A DNA stretch of 64,000 nt, taken from Morinoia aosen (taxonomy: Eukaryota > Arthropoda > Malacostraca > Amphipoda > Talitridae). Position 1 is the stretch's first letter; every line of letters begins with the position of its first letter. Below the pieces are notes generated by a model. The model saw only the letters and a program-made list of their open reading frames with translations. It did no database searches and was not told where the DNA came from. Below, in pieces: positions 11,390-23,879 of this stretch. The DNA lies in the NCBI GenBank assembly GCA_030386875.1, contig CM059566.1, positions 38,910,068-38,974,067 on the forward strand, in the 5' to 3' direction. Made by a program: the position numbers and the translations under genes.

Positions 11390-12966
11390 ATGTCATCGGG
11401 ACCAATCAACACTAATGAAAAAGCTCACAAAATAATTACAGAAGATATTTTGAAGGAAGCTCTTCTCAAGGACAAAGGCTCAGATGCCAAGTACAAAGCC
11501 TTTGAAATCATTGATTTCTGCACCAAAGGGGACAACTACGCGTGTTTCGTCACGAGTGTGAAGGTAACGTATCTCCATGGGGGCCAAGAAAAACAAGTTA
11601 CCTACATCGCCAAACTCAACCACTGTCATGAGATGGAGTCTCTTGAATCGTTTTCTAGCATCGCATTCGATAAGGAAGGAAACGTTTACTTAAAACTAAT
11701 TCCGGATCTGAACAAAGTGGTTGAAAACCTCAAGTTTCTACCGCTAAAGTTTGCTCCATGCTATTTTTCTTCGTTCGAGCCCACCAGACAAGCCATTTTG
11801 CTGGGCGACATGAGGGAAGATTCTTTCAAAATGGCAGATCGCTTCTTGGGCCTCGATGACGATCATGTCATTTTGGTCGTGAACGAACTAGCCCGCTTGC
11901 ACGCTGCTTCAGTCATCCTTGTAAACAATCTAGGGCCAGAAAAATTCCTAGAAAAATACGATTTTCTACAAGACTTCTTCACCAAAAACAAAGATGAGAA
12001 TCTGAACGCAATGTTCAAAACCATGTTTATTGGATCTATAAACACCAGCGCAAAAATTGCTGATCGAGTCTCTGGATATGAAAAAGTGTCAGCCTGGCTG
12101 AAAGAAAAGGCACCAGAAAGTTTTGACATGCTGAATGCAGTCACTGAAGAATGCGACCCCAAATTCCAATCTATAAACCATGGAGACTGCTGGAACAACA
12201 ACTTACTTTTCAGGTAACGGACAAATTATATAGTAATTCCGTTTTATTTCCCAATGACACCATTCAAAAAGGACAGGGATGAAATGTTTCATTAGTTGCT
12301 TCGAACCGACAAAAGAATACAGCCTCATGAGGGAAATAACAGAGTAATCATGATTCAGCAATTAACTTGACCAGTAAGACCAACTCTCACGAAAGATTTT
12401 GTTAAGAACCTAATTTTCACTTACGCATCTACTGCTAAATCCTATAGAAACATTTTTTTTTAATTTAACTTTAATTTATACTGACATTTTTATTTGTTCT
12501 AAGGTATGAAGATGGGAAGGTTGCTGACGTCTGCCTGCTGGACCTCCAAATCTCTCGCCACGCCTCACTTGCGCTGGACCTGAATTACTTCTTCTTCACG
12601 AGCCTCAACGGAGACACGAGGAAGAAAGGCCTGGAGTCCTACCTCACCGCCTACTACAACACCTTCAAAGAGGTGTTCGACGCTGCCAAGAAGCCCATGA
12701 AGTTCACACGGGAGGAGCTCTACGCTGAGTACCGCAACAAGAACCTCTTTGGCCTTCTGATGGCCATCATGGTGTTGCCTATCGTTGTCATGCAGTCCAC
12801 TGATGTTTCAGATATGAAGGATATCATGGAAGAAAAAATGCAGGAGCAAATTGAGGAACAGCAGCAGAAAATTCTGGATATGATCGATACAAGCCCTGTG
12901 CTGCGTCCCCGCATGTTGGACATGTTTGATGAGATGGTAGAACACGGCACCATCAAGTTTGACTAG
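11390..12966 (+). CDS. EcKinase-like protein, array gene 2; two coding exons
   Basis: Join 11390-12213 and 12504-12966, 428 aa, collinear with gene 1. Same landmarks: start MSSGPINTN, KGDNYACFV, YIAKLNH, GLDDDHV...ELARLHAAS, catalytic loop HGDCWNNN (Asp266) and LLDLQ after the junction (Asp288). The phase-2 intron 12214-12503 is GT-AG, 290 bp. The start is the ATG 39 nt after the acceptor at 11348-11350. A 175-bp exon 2 block (12581-12755) is base-for-base identical to gene 3 although most of the rest of the two genes clearly differs. AATAAA follows 24 nt after the stop. Apparently intact. Substrate unknown. Confidence 0.93.
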
Positions 12967-12990
12967 TCTGTGGTGTCGTGTTAGGAATGC

Positions 12991-12996
12991 AATAAA
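12991..12996 (+). terminator. Poly(A) signal of gene 2
   Basis: AATAAA 24 nt after the TAG stop of gene 2, a very short 3' UTR. Its position is the only support; no cleavage site can be read. Confidence 0.55.
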
Positions 12997-15054
12997 AACT
13001 GAATGGATGGCTGGGTTGGGTCACGTGAGAAGTGTGTTTTCTCAAATTAGAGACATAACTTTATGGGTCGTTTACTTGTATTTTTAAATAAGTTGATTTA
13101 CCTAAATTGAATGGCTCTTCTCATCGTTCATGTGGTTTCTGTTTACACTCTTGTCGGCTTAAAATTATTTTCCCAAAACATTTATTCCGGTCTGTTTATT
13201 AATCAGGGAACATATGTCTTGTTCATAAAGCCGCTTGTCCCTCGTGGTGTATTTTTATAAATGTCCCCATAGGTGCATTTTAATGTTTTGCATGGGTAAC
13301 TTCAGTGATTGAAGCATTGAGAAAACAGTAAAAATTGCAATGTGGCATTGATTTAAAAATGTAACCTTCTTCACTAAGCTGAGCAACATAACTTGATATT
13401 GATACATCTCGAAACAGTTTTCTTATGAAGCTGACGAGGTTCATTTTTCACAATATCGCCTTCATTTTATATTGCGAGGGCATTTTTTTTCTTCGATCTT
13501 CTCAGTAGAAAATTTTCTAACGAGAATTAAGAATAACAGATCAGACCAGGTTTTGTTGTGTGTACCAGAAATACTCAAGAAGTTGGATAACATATGATCT
13601 TTTAAAAAGACAGCTGTCAAAGACCTGTCAATTTGCATTTCGGTAACTTCTCGTCATTTTTTCACGCTCATTAAGAAAATTGCGCTCGTAGTGACAAAAG
13701 ATTTTCCAACTAAATACCTATTTACATTTTGTTACTTGAGCACGATGAGTAAACTACCTGCTATTGTGTCTTGTTCACTGTAGCTGTAGCGTCTGATAAT
13801 TATTGTATGGAAATATAACTCTCACTTTCAGTTGTGTGGTTTTTGAAATAGTCTCTATAGTTCTAAGCTAACCGAATAATAATAAATTGTATCGACGCTT
13901 CTTCAATATGTTTTGAACTCCTCATTCGATTTTGAAGGCCGTAATGCAGGAAATGATTATGAATATAAGCCGATATTTTTATCGCAAGTTGATACATTGC
14001 AGCTCGTAAAGGAGCTGATAAGTTCACCTGAATTTGATAACCGTTAAGAAAAAGACGAGATTTACATCTATTTTTGGTCCCAATATAAGCTCGAAGAATT
14101 TTTCACCGTGAAAAAAGACTTCACTTAAACCAGGACAAGTAAATGGTGCAGAGTTGACCTAAAACCTGAATCTGAGCAACGATTAGACAAAGTCGATTAA
14201 AATATTTCATTTAATAATTAAAGCCCTCAGAAATAATTTGAACTCTCAACCATCATTTTTGGTTCGATTTTTCCCTCTATAACCAATTTGTTCTACTACA
14301 CACGCATGTTACGAAGTTGGCCGTTTCTGGAACATCGACGGGTGCGTGGCACGTTGTGTGCGACAACATGCAATGCAAGAATGTTAATCATTGTTTTGAA
14401 ATTATTACGTATATTCCAAATCGAGTAAAAGAAAGTGTAAATTTTTTCGATCGATTGTGTCGCTCAAGTCATCAAATTAGTAATATTATTCTATTTTTAC
14501 ATAAACATGAGAATATTTCATTAATAGTTGAAAAATATTAACTACATTTTGAGATTTGGATTTTTTTTAGCTGAGCACCGAAAAAATGTTATCGTAAAAA
14601 CCTGGTTTACGGACCAATAAATATTCAAGGAAATAATCAAACTTATTTTGAATTCCCTAAAACTGAATTACTATCTTGATATTTAGGAAAAAATTCAAAT
14701 GAATAAAAGAAAAATAACTTATTATCGAATAACGCCATCATGTTCACGAAAGCAGAACAATACAAAATTCAATAAATGTTTGCCAGCGCAAAACTACGCA
14801 TCATCATTACCGCACAGTATGTCAAGCGACTCTTCTAAGCAGCACATGTAGTGTAAATAAGAAGTCCGTCATATATTTTGCTCGCCTATCTCAGCATGGG
14901 GAGATAAGGCACGCGAGCGATAGTACCCAGATAATTCATCATTTTTTCCCGTACGGTGAAAAATATGAAAATACTAGAGGATGATGTACCCTGCTTCTGT
15001 GTTTGTTAGGTGGCTGAGCTATAAGCTCGTTATCTAGAGGAACGAGTAGCTGCG

Positions 15055-15125
15055 CCCTCCAGAATATCTAAGCTCCAGAATATCTAAGCTCTGAATATCT
15101 AAGCTCTCCAGAATATCTAAGCTCT
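15055..15125. repeat. Short tandem repeat of CCAGAATATCTAAGCTCT
   Basis: Four imperfect copies of about 14-18 bp (CCAGAATATCTAAGCT with or without CT), directly abutting the inverted repeat that follows. The last CCAG is also the first four bases of that inverted repeat. Confidence 0.85.
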
Positions 15126-15232
15126 CCAGTCTAACTTTTTCGCCGCCTGCATGCATGTTTTTTTTTCACCCAAGTAATTAAATCGCTTAGGCGGAGAAAA
15201 ACATGCATGCTCCGGCGAAAAAGTTTGACTGG
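15126..15232. repeat. Inverted repeat with arms of about 36 bp (hairpin)
   Basis: The left arm begins CCAGTCTAACTTTTTCGCCG and runs to GCATGCATGTTTTT. The right arm is its near-perfect reverse complement, ending GGCGAAAAAGTTTGACTGG at 15232, with a loop of roughly 35 bp. It could be a tiny fold-back element or a cruciform-forming site. No target duplication is evident. Confidence 0.85.
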
Positions 15233-17370
15233 GGTGAGTCAAGCGACTGAAAGGTTTTCAAGACGACTAATCTTCCCTGAATTTCCGGAGGCCTAGAATA
15301 AACATATTTCTCTAATTGAGATTTAACAGTGTTGCAGTGAAGTAAACTCGAAACAAATGACCTTTAGCGGTTAAGTGAAGTGTATTAGGTTAGCATTCTG
15401 GAATGATGAGGGCCGCTTCATTAAGGTTTCGACCGCCTTGTTTTTCCAAAATACTCTGAAATCCCACGTGAAGATATCTGAATGATATCCAAGAACAAAA
15501 ATTCTTAGAACTTTTTTGCTAAGTCAGTGCAGAGGGTGCGGCTCTAAGACCTCAATATTAGTATAAGACAAAGACCTTAAGATTTGTAAAAACAAAAAAG
15601 CCATTTAGGACGAGCAGAAGTAAAAAAAAAACGAGTCTACCTGCAAGGCTGCGAAGAATGAATGGAAAAATGAGTAAGGAAAAAAGTAAAAATAATGAGA
15701 TCACTTGAAACTTTAACCATGCAGCAATTTAAGGATGAAAAGAAGAGGTGCCTAAAGAGAAAAAATATTAATAAAAGGGAAATGATGAATGAGTGAAAAA
15801 ATAATGAAGTTCGTTTTATATCGTAATGCGAATTCGAAAAAAGTTACATGGAAATCTGACGGAAAAATTCAATCGTAGTCAACTCTTCATTTTTCTAGAA
15901 AGTGGATGTTTATCCTGAGCTGTTCATAATTTCATAAAAACATTATTCTCTTGAATTTCCTCTGCTGAACCTGGTGAACGTACTCAATTCCTCCACTATA
16001 AATGCAATTTACTGCTAGGAATAAATATACGAGCTGGTCACGTCGGAGGCATTACAAGATTTTGGAAGACATTTACTACAATCAACGCCACACTTGAAAA
16101 GACTATCACTTCTTTTATCTCACGACAGCTAAACGAAGATGGCCAACCGGTGAATCTTCAGAAAATCTGTTCTGAAGTCTTTCTGTAATCAGGCTTTCCA
16201 CTAGGCGTGCGGCGGGCGCAATATCTGTAAGAGGAGAGTAGGTGGCCTTGTGTAATCAATGTTATATCAGCACCATCTTGCGCTCTCGCATGTACTCGTG
16301 TCACTGATGAGAGAAGATTACGAATCAGTTTTTTTCAGTCTATGGTTAGACCTCCTAGAGAGAAGAAGTAAGTATCTGAAACTGTCTTTGAGGGACATGG
16401 ATTTTGACTGCAACACTGAGCTCCTTTTTTTTGATTTGGGTTTTCACCTGCTTGAATGTATGAGAATGATTCAGTAACGAAACACGTTGTGCTCAGCTGA
16501 TGAAAAGCAACAGTATTTTTTGACAGACAGTGACTTATCCCAACGGCGAGCCTTGTTCGAACATATACGAAGGATAGAAATTAATGTGGAGTGTTCAACT
16601 TAACGGAGTGCACGAAAAACGTTACTGAAAACCTAATGTTTTTAGACTGAGTGAAGTTGAAAATTATCTTTGACATCCCCGACGATTTTATTATTTTGTG
16701 ATACAAACCTTGCACTTAACCGGGATTCTCAGTACTCACAGGGAGGTGCTTGAGAGCTGAAAATTAGTTTTTTTTCCAAATACGAAGGAAAATTTTATGG
16801 TAAGAAAATTTTACGGTAAGAACAATTCAAAACTGTAGAACTCAAAAACGGGGAAGTGCGTACCTGATTGACATTACAATTATTTAGTATTGATCTGATA
16901 CAATTACTCTTAATTGCGAATACTATTATCGATATTAAACTCATTCAATATTGATCGGATACAATCATTACTATTTATGAATACTCCGCTGTCGTTTTTC
17001 TATTGAACTCTTTAAAAGCACTAAGACTGCGAGAGACGGAGACCTGAAATGATATCCGTTATTCTAAAGATTTATTCAGTCCCTCAATTAGCTAATTGCA
17101 AGTTAATTAAGGAAAACGATTACAAATTTGTGGCTACCAAAAATTATACTTCACTAGTAAACTGCATGCTTTGACGGCGTCGGGACTCCTCTGCCTTATC
17201 GATGGTCACACGATAATTGATTTTAGCCATAACTGTTGGGACAAACTGTCAAGGCTGGAGAAACGAAATTTTCAGAGCTTGAAATAAAAAAAATTGTTTC
17301 TTCCATTGAAATGTTTCATGTCTTACAGGTTTGAAAATTCGGGGTGGAGTTGAGAAGTTGTACCTCCACA

Positions 17371-19276
17371 ATGGCAGCCGGACCCCTCAACGTTAATACC
17401 AAAGCTCACAAGCTGATTACTTCAGATATTCTGAAAAGCGCTCTCCAGAAAGACAAAGGCGAAGATGCCAAATTTATGACCTTCGAAATAATAGATTTTT
17501 GCAGCAAAGGTGACAACTACGCATGCTTCGTGACGAGTGTAAAGGTTCTTTACTTGCAAAAAGGGCAAATGAAAAACGTGACTTACATCGCTAAACTTAA
17601 CCACTGTTTTGGAATCGATGCCTTTGAGTATATCTCTGAAACAGCGTTTGAAAAGGAAGGAAAGTTCTACATCAAGCTGATCCCAGATTTGAACGAAGTA
17701 ATGGAAGAGATAGGCCAGCCATCACTGAAGTTTGCCTCCTGCTATTTCGCTTCGTTCGAGGCCAAGAAACAAGTTGTTCTGCTTAGCGACAAAAGAGCAG
17801 AAGCTTTCAAGATGGCCGATCGCTTCAAGGGCCTCGATGACGACCATGTCATTCTAGTTGTAAAAGAACTAGCTCGCCTGCATGCTGCTGCTGTCATACT
17901 GGAAGACAGACTAGGTACCGATAAACTTCACGAGAAGTACGATTTCTTGTGGGAATTCTTCACCGGAGGCAAAACGAACAATTCAGATATGTTCAAAAAT
18001 TTGTTCACCGGTTACGTCGAAAACAGCGCAAAAATCGCAGACCGGATCAAGGGATACGAAAAAGTTTCAGCTTGGCTCAGAGAACTCGCACCAAATAGCT
18101 ATGATTCTCTGGGAGTCTCCATAAAAGAGTGCGATCCTAAGTTCAGAGCAATAAGTCATGGCGACTGCTGGAACAACAACCTTCTGTTCAGGTGAGGGGT
18201 TGTCTCGAATTTACGGTACCTTCTCCAATTTATTACTACTAGAAAGCCAAATACATTAACCGGATTAATAAAACGAATGTTCGTGGCTCAACTTTTCCTT
18301 AGACTGTCATAGCTCAGAATTTGTTAGTTCGAGAACGTAGGAATAAAACATTCCAAAACTTCTCAGACGTCTGAGCACCATGGATCCACGGTTTTTCATT
18401 CCTCAACTTTTTAAAAAAAATTTCGGCAATGAAGGAATACGGAGTTTAAAATCTTACTTATGTTAAAAAATTCAATGCTTTAATTCCAGCTCATACTAGA
18501 AATGCATCAATTTACATATTTTTCAAGCACAAACAACTGGTACTGAGTTTTTGCGAAGACAAATGTGCATTAGGCGTTAGTTAGTCCCAGGAAAGAAGCA
18601 CATTTTTTGAATTACATATCTTAGGAACTCTGTTGAACAGCTAACTCAAAAATGAGCTACTTCTCATGGGTGGCTTATTTTATGAAGGCCTCAAAATATC
18701 TTTGCTTGTACAAAATACAGTTACTGTAATCCATGATGCATTTGTGTTTTTAGGTACGAGGGAGGAAAAGTTGCTGACGTTTGCCTCCTGGACCTTCAAG
18801 TCAACCGCCATGCTTCAGTTATGCTCGACTTGAATTACTTCTTCTTCACGAGCCTCAACGGAGACACGAGGAAGAAAGGCCTGGAGTCCTACCTCACCGC
18901 CTACTACAACACCTTCAAAGAGGTGTTCGACGCTGCCAAGAAGCCCATGAAGTTCACACGGGAGGAGCTCTACGCTGAGTACCGCAACAAGAACCTCTTT
19001 GGCCTCCTCATGGCCATCATGGTGGTGCCAATCGTCGTCATGCAGTCCACTGATGTTCCTGATATGGGTGATATCAAGGAAGAAAATATGCAGGAGAAAC
19101 TTGATGAACAGAAGCAAAAAATTCTGGATATGATCGACACAAGTCCTGTGCTGCGTCCCCGCATGTTGGACATGTTTGACGAGATGGTAGAGCACGGCAC
19201 CATCAACATAAACAACGGAAAGAAGTTGACCAACAGGTGGCCTTTCGTTGAGAGAGTTATTAATGCTAATAAGTAA
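17371..19276 (+). CDS. EcKinase-like protein, array gene 3, with extended C-terminus
   Basis: Join 17371-18191 and 18754-19276, 447 aa. The start is the ATG of MAAGPLNVN, which aligns with the other copies; the open frame begins earlier (17344) only at a GTG codon. The acceptor at 17326-17328 lies 42 nt upstream. Motifs: KGDNYACFV, YIAKLNH, GLDDDHV...ELARLHAAA, HGDCWNNN (Asp265), LLDLQ (Asp287). The intron is 562 bp, GT-AG, phase 2. Where genes 1 and 2 stop soon after MVEHGTI, gene 3 continues for about 20 residues (NNGKKLTNRWPFVERVINANK). Exon 2 shares a 175-bp identical block with gene 2. Intact EcKL kinase; substrate unknown. Confidence 0.93.
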
Positions 19277-20992
19277 GAGAAATTTCAATGAGGCGAACAT
19301 ATTTCCACCGCAATGCTCGCTTATTTTCCCAGGTGTTTGTGTACTTAATGTTTTTATATGAATATAACCACATTAGTTATAAGTGATCGTATCACCATCA
19401 GTGATCCATAGCAATTCTTCATTTAGTATTCTTACAGCCAGTTTTCATTGATATTGACGAGATCATTTGTTCATAGTTTTTTCATTCGGTTTGAATTCAA
19501 ACGATCCCACTCGAATTTCAATCAGAGGTGACTCTTCAAATCGGGATCAGTTAAAGTACTCGTACTCAGTTTAAGTACTCTTTATTTCAAAAGGTATCGC
19601 CCTCTGCCTTGCACAGTATTTTATTCAAGAAGGAACTACAAAATTAACCGGCGTTGAGTAGAGCTCATCAGGTGCGTGTAAGAAATGCTCATATGTGTTG
19701 AAGAGGCCGAATTTTCAAACATTTCACGATATCGTAACTATACAGCCCGCAGTAAGAGCTCCCCTGTCAGCTGGGCAACCCAATTATATATTTATTTTCT
19801 AGCTGAATTTCTCAAGTTTAAGACCACGATTTGAGAACATATATCATTTGATAACCCTGTCATGATATTCGCTAAAGTTTTTCTCTTGAATATAGCTTGA
19901 AACACAAAATTTTGGCCGGAAAATTGCACGGAGGGTGGACAAATTAATTATTGAACTTTCACTGTTGCTGGCATCGTTACGCCTTGTATAATGTTTAAAA
20001 ATCTAGCATTTTGTTGATCCTGTGTAAGGCTGTACGGGGCCATTGGGAGCAATACTTTCATTGTTGCAATTGAATCGAATATCTTTCTAACTGCAACTTG
20101 CATGTTTGACTCTTCAAACATATCTGCAGATAGCTTTGATCCTTAGAAGTAAACATCATTCCTCGTTAATTTTTCCAAGTTTTCAATTCTCAGAATATCT
20201 GTCAATCGCGTCATATATTTAAGCTACGTTCTGCCATTTATATACCCGCATATCTTTAGAACGTAAGAGCCATATTGATGCCTTGGTTACCCTTGGAAAC
20301 ACTAATTGAAGAAATAGAAAGTACTGTGTAATTTTACCAAGTGATTTGTTAATCGGTAGCACGTTCACCAATTTTATAATCTTAATAGCACGAAACAAAA
20401 ACTTGTAAACAATCCAATCCCGATGATAATAATCTTGCTCTCATTCACTGTAGGTGCTCAAGTTAACAGTCAAAAATTTCAGAAAGTATTTTGTCAATAA
20501 TTGGATGAAGAAATACCTTCATTTACAACAAGCTAAACCGAACACAAGGTAACCTTCCAAGAAAATTTATTCTTAATCTAGAAATGTACTCAATTAAGGA
20601 AGGTAACATAGAAGCATTATGCTTCACGATATTATCACTGGGTAAGTATTACGCCGTGTTTGTAAAACGAATGAAACTTATGGAACATAACATTCCTCAC
20701 CTTTCACCATTCAACTTTTTTTAAACGATGGAATAATACTGTACAGGTGACTTTGAAAAAATCTAAGAAATATTGCAAATCTCGTCTTGGGTTAGCATTA
20801 AAGATCTACTAGTGACTGGGTTGTAAGGTGAAGTGAGAATTTGTGCTACTGCAATACGAAAGATAGGCGAGTTCTTCGATTGATTAACATCTGGGAATAA
20901 TATTCGACCTTACACGCTCGTCACGAAATCAAATCTCTGCAACACCGCACGGACATCGTGAGTCCACGCGCGACACACGTAGGATTATTATT

Positions 20993-21051
20993 ATTATTCA
21001 TTATTATTTATTATTCATTAATAAATTATTATTATTATTAAATATTATTAT
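20993..21051. repeat. ATT microsatellite, imperfect
   Basis: Runs of ATT broken by CATT and AATAAATT units. Confidence 0.9.
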
Positions 21052-21787
21052 TTGCTTTATTTGCTGTTCATTATTATTTGCTGTAAAAGCGTCATACTCT
21101 TACCCTATATACTCGTAAATGACGACCTCTCCTATAGTCAAAAGCGAATGCGGAGAATCTGAATTGCACGTCAAACTCGTCAATATTTGTTCTCAAATAT
21201 CTTAGTTACATCTCCTCGCAAAGATGTAACTAAAACGTTGCCTGGAGAGCGTTCAAATGTGGTAAACATCTAGAATGTGTAACCATATATGTATAATTAA
21301 ACTTCTTTCTATATTTCCTTATGTTTTTATAACCTTTCTGTTTTGATAAAGATAAATTCTAAAAGTATTTTCCAATTAAAAATGCACTTGTAATAATATT
21401 AGTTTCCAGTGAGGGCATGGAATTCTTTCTCACAAAGCTGGAAAAATTTTCTCAAAAACGATGCTTGACTTCAATTTTAATTTATTCTCATATCAGAATG
21501 TTGCCTCGTCAGATGTGATACTATATATTTCAACCAAAGGCACCAATTGTCAAATGTTTTAAGTGCGTTTGCAATTTCCCGGTCGAGGGTAATGTTGTTC
21601 ATGGATTATTCATGTAATTTTTCTGCAGTACTATTCGCAAGAAGAAAGTGTCACGTGAAACACAAATATCTTAAAGGCAATGCGATTTGAAGCGCTTGGA
21701 CAGAGCGACTGACAAATTTATGACGACGTCTTTGACGTCCACGTCTGCCTGAGGTACCTAGAGCGCCAACATTGAACTCTCGGTGCA

Positions 21788-21976
21788 CTATAGCGTGAGG
21801 TCTAACGCCATATATCGTCTCCCCAGGTGCAGTTTGAGATGTACAAATTAAGTGTTTTTCACTAAATTAAATGTACGGAAATAAGCAATATCCTTTTGTA
21901 ACCTATCCTAACAACGTGCTATAGTGCTAGCAAGAGGTACATTTTATGCTATAGTGCGGTATACCTCACGCTATAG
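21788..21976. repeat. Inverted repeat, 14-bp perfect arms
   Basis: CTATAGCGTGAGGT (21788-21801) and ACCTCACGCTATAG (21963-21976) are exact reverse complements 161 bp apart. GCTATAGTGC also occurs twice between them. A short fold-back or MITE-like element is plausible but its edges are not resolved. Confidence 0.7.
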
Positions 21977-22375
21977 CAGCACCGAACACTCTCCCATCTA
22001 ACAACGCTCTGTGACCGAGGTCTCATCTCTCTTAGTTGATGTAGAAATGATAGTAACAGAGAATGTCGTCTTACGGTGCCCTGTTGCGTAAAAACGTGAA
22101 TCTTCTCAGCAAGCTGAGGACACGCTACTCGCAAAATCATGTTACCCGAGTGTCGTCTTCAAGAGTGAGTTGACGTACTTTGATATGGGCACTCTTGAGC
22201 AGAGGGAAGCGTTTCCAAAAAACTGAAACTTTTTTCTATTGGACTTACGTCTATGAAAATTTGCAGACTACTAGATCTCCACATTTGTAACAACTTTTGT
22301 TTAAGAAAAATTTTTCCCCGGGGCATAGAAAATTAATTATTTAAAAAAAAAAATTATATATACATATATTATTCA

Positions 22376-23475
22376 TTATTACTTCGAAATTTACAAAGCT
22401 AGAGCAATGCGGTTTGTTGCATTTGAAAGTCAAACTTATGCTCTATCTAATTTACCAGGGAATTTTTTGATATATTTCATTCAGAATTTATATGAATTTT
22501 TTTGTAAAGGTCAGGGCAAAAGTTATACTTTTAGGGTAAAAAAGTCTACGGAAAGCTTTACAGAAAAAAACTTTGAAAATCCCCTGGTTAATTAGATAGA
22601 GCAACCATTTCACTTTCAAATGCAACAAACCGCATTGCTCTAGCTTTGTAAACTTCGGAGTAATAATGACAAACGTCTTGAAAACTTAGTTTCTTTAGAA
22701 GACCTATTTTTAAGAAAAAAAATGCTTCTCCTCCTACAGTTTTTGAGCTACAGTATGATTTTAGTATCATTGGATGCAGAAAAGCAAGGGCTTTACAATG
22801 TATTGAGAAGTTTTTCAAAATTCATTCTTGTTTCAAAGTTATGACGTCATAAATTTGAATTTTCTTGAGAATATTTTGATTTTTTGTCTTTTTAATTTTT
22901 TAAATTTTTATATTGGAAATTTGAGGAAAAGCATTCAAGTATTTGGAATGTCCACGTTATTCTGCATCCAATGATACCAAAATCATTGCTGTAGCTCAAA
23001 AACTATCAGAGAAAAAGCATTTAGAAACCCCCCCCAAAATGTCGTTTTCTATGATTTCCCATTTTCTTTTGAAGAAAATCGCATTTTGTCATAAATGATA
23101 AATGATTCTAAATTGCATTTCCTATTAGTATACCAAATTTCATTGCTCTAAATTCAATGATAAAAAAAATATTCAGATGGGGAATGCTTACCTTGAGGAA
23201 TATGAATGATGAAATATATATATAATAAATAAAATAAAAATTACAATTTGAGCAATTTTTTTTTTCACGTTTTTCTGCATGCAATGATACCAAAATCATC
23301 ACTGTAGCTCAAAAACTGTAGGAGGAGAAGCATATAGAAAACCCCCCCAAAAATGTCGTTTTCTATGATTTCCCATTTTCTTTTCAAGAAAATCGCATTT
23401 TGTCATAGATGATAAATGATTTTAAATTGCATTTCCAATCAGTATACCAAATTTCATTGCTCTAGGTTCAAAAAT
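22376..23475. repeat. Fold-back cluster of nested inverted and direct repeats
   Basis: (a) Arms of about 92 bp, 22376-22468 and 22577-22668, are inverted copies around CAAAGCTAGAGCAATGCGGT. (b) Two direct copies of about 200 bp, 22961-23160 and 23274-23473, share TCTGCATNCAATGATACCAA, AAAATGTCGTTTTCTATGAT and CAAATTTCATTGCTCTA. (c) 22720-22786 is an inverted copy of the start of the 23274 repeat (CAGTTTTTGAGCTACAGT). No open frame. It looks like a non-autonomous element or degenerate satellite. Confidence 0.85.
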
Positions 23476-23692
23476 GGAAAAAAAGGTCCGCAAGGGGGAT
23501 TTTCTCCCCCTCCCGGGGGAGACGTTAGCTCTGGGATACGTTCCTGATATTTTTACAGACATTCGGGGACATATCTCCAACTCATTTAAAGCAATAAAAA
23601 AAAATCGGGAGCGTCAACTTTTGGACTGCAGATGCCCAAAAAGCTCCCAAAATGCTTCCCTCAATGTATCCCTGACTGCTTAACTCCAGGCA

Positions 23693-23815
23693 TTGATTAG
23701 ATTCGATTATGAGTTTGATCCGGTTTCCCTAACCACAACAAAGGCATTTCAAAGAGTGGAAGGATGAAAGCACCATTTTGTATGGAGTTGAGGGAACGCA
23801 AAATCCATTTTGCCA
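23693..23815 (-). mobile_element. SINE-like family fragment, 3' part, reversed
   Basis: Its reverse complement reads GCGTTCCCTCAACTCCATAC, AAATGGTGC, CCACTCTTTG, GGTTAGGG and ends near AATCTAATCAA. This matches the 3' third of the family whose copies cluster at 42-60 kb. It is the only minus-strand copy I found. Confidence 0.75.
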
Positions 23816-23879
23816 GAAAGCGATCCCAAGTTTAACGCGATCTGTCTCAGTGATCGCAGGAAAATGATGCTTTATTCCA

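Larger units (their letters stand above)
12997..17328. other. Intergenic DNA between genes 2 and 3
   Basis: No convincing coding region. It holds a small tandem repeat and an adjoining inverted repeat (15055-15232, listed separately). The rest is AT-rich unique-looking sequence. The non-coding first exon of gene 3 should lie here; its acceptor is at 17326-17328. Confidence 0.6.
19277..22375. other. Intergenic DNA 3' of gene 3
   Basis: No gene seen. It holds an ATT-rich microsatellite (20993-21051) and a small inverted repeat: CTATAGCGTGAGGT at 21788-21801 and its exact complement at 21963-21976, possibly the ends of a small fold-back element. It is otherwise AT-rich and unremarkable. Confidence 0.6.

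Noticed and set aside
17344..17370. Upstream start for gene 3 (nine extra residues MELRSCTST)
   Set aside because: The codon at 17344 is GTG; the in-frame ATG at 17371 aligns with the other copies.
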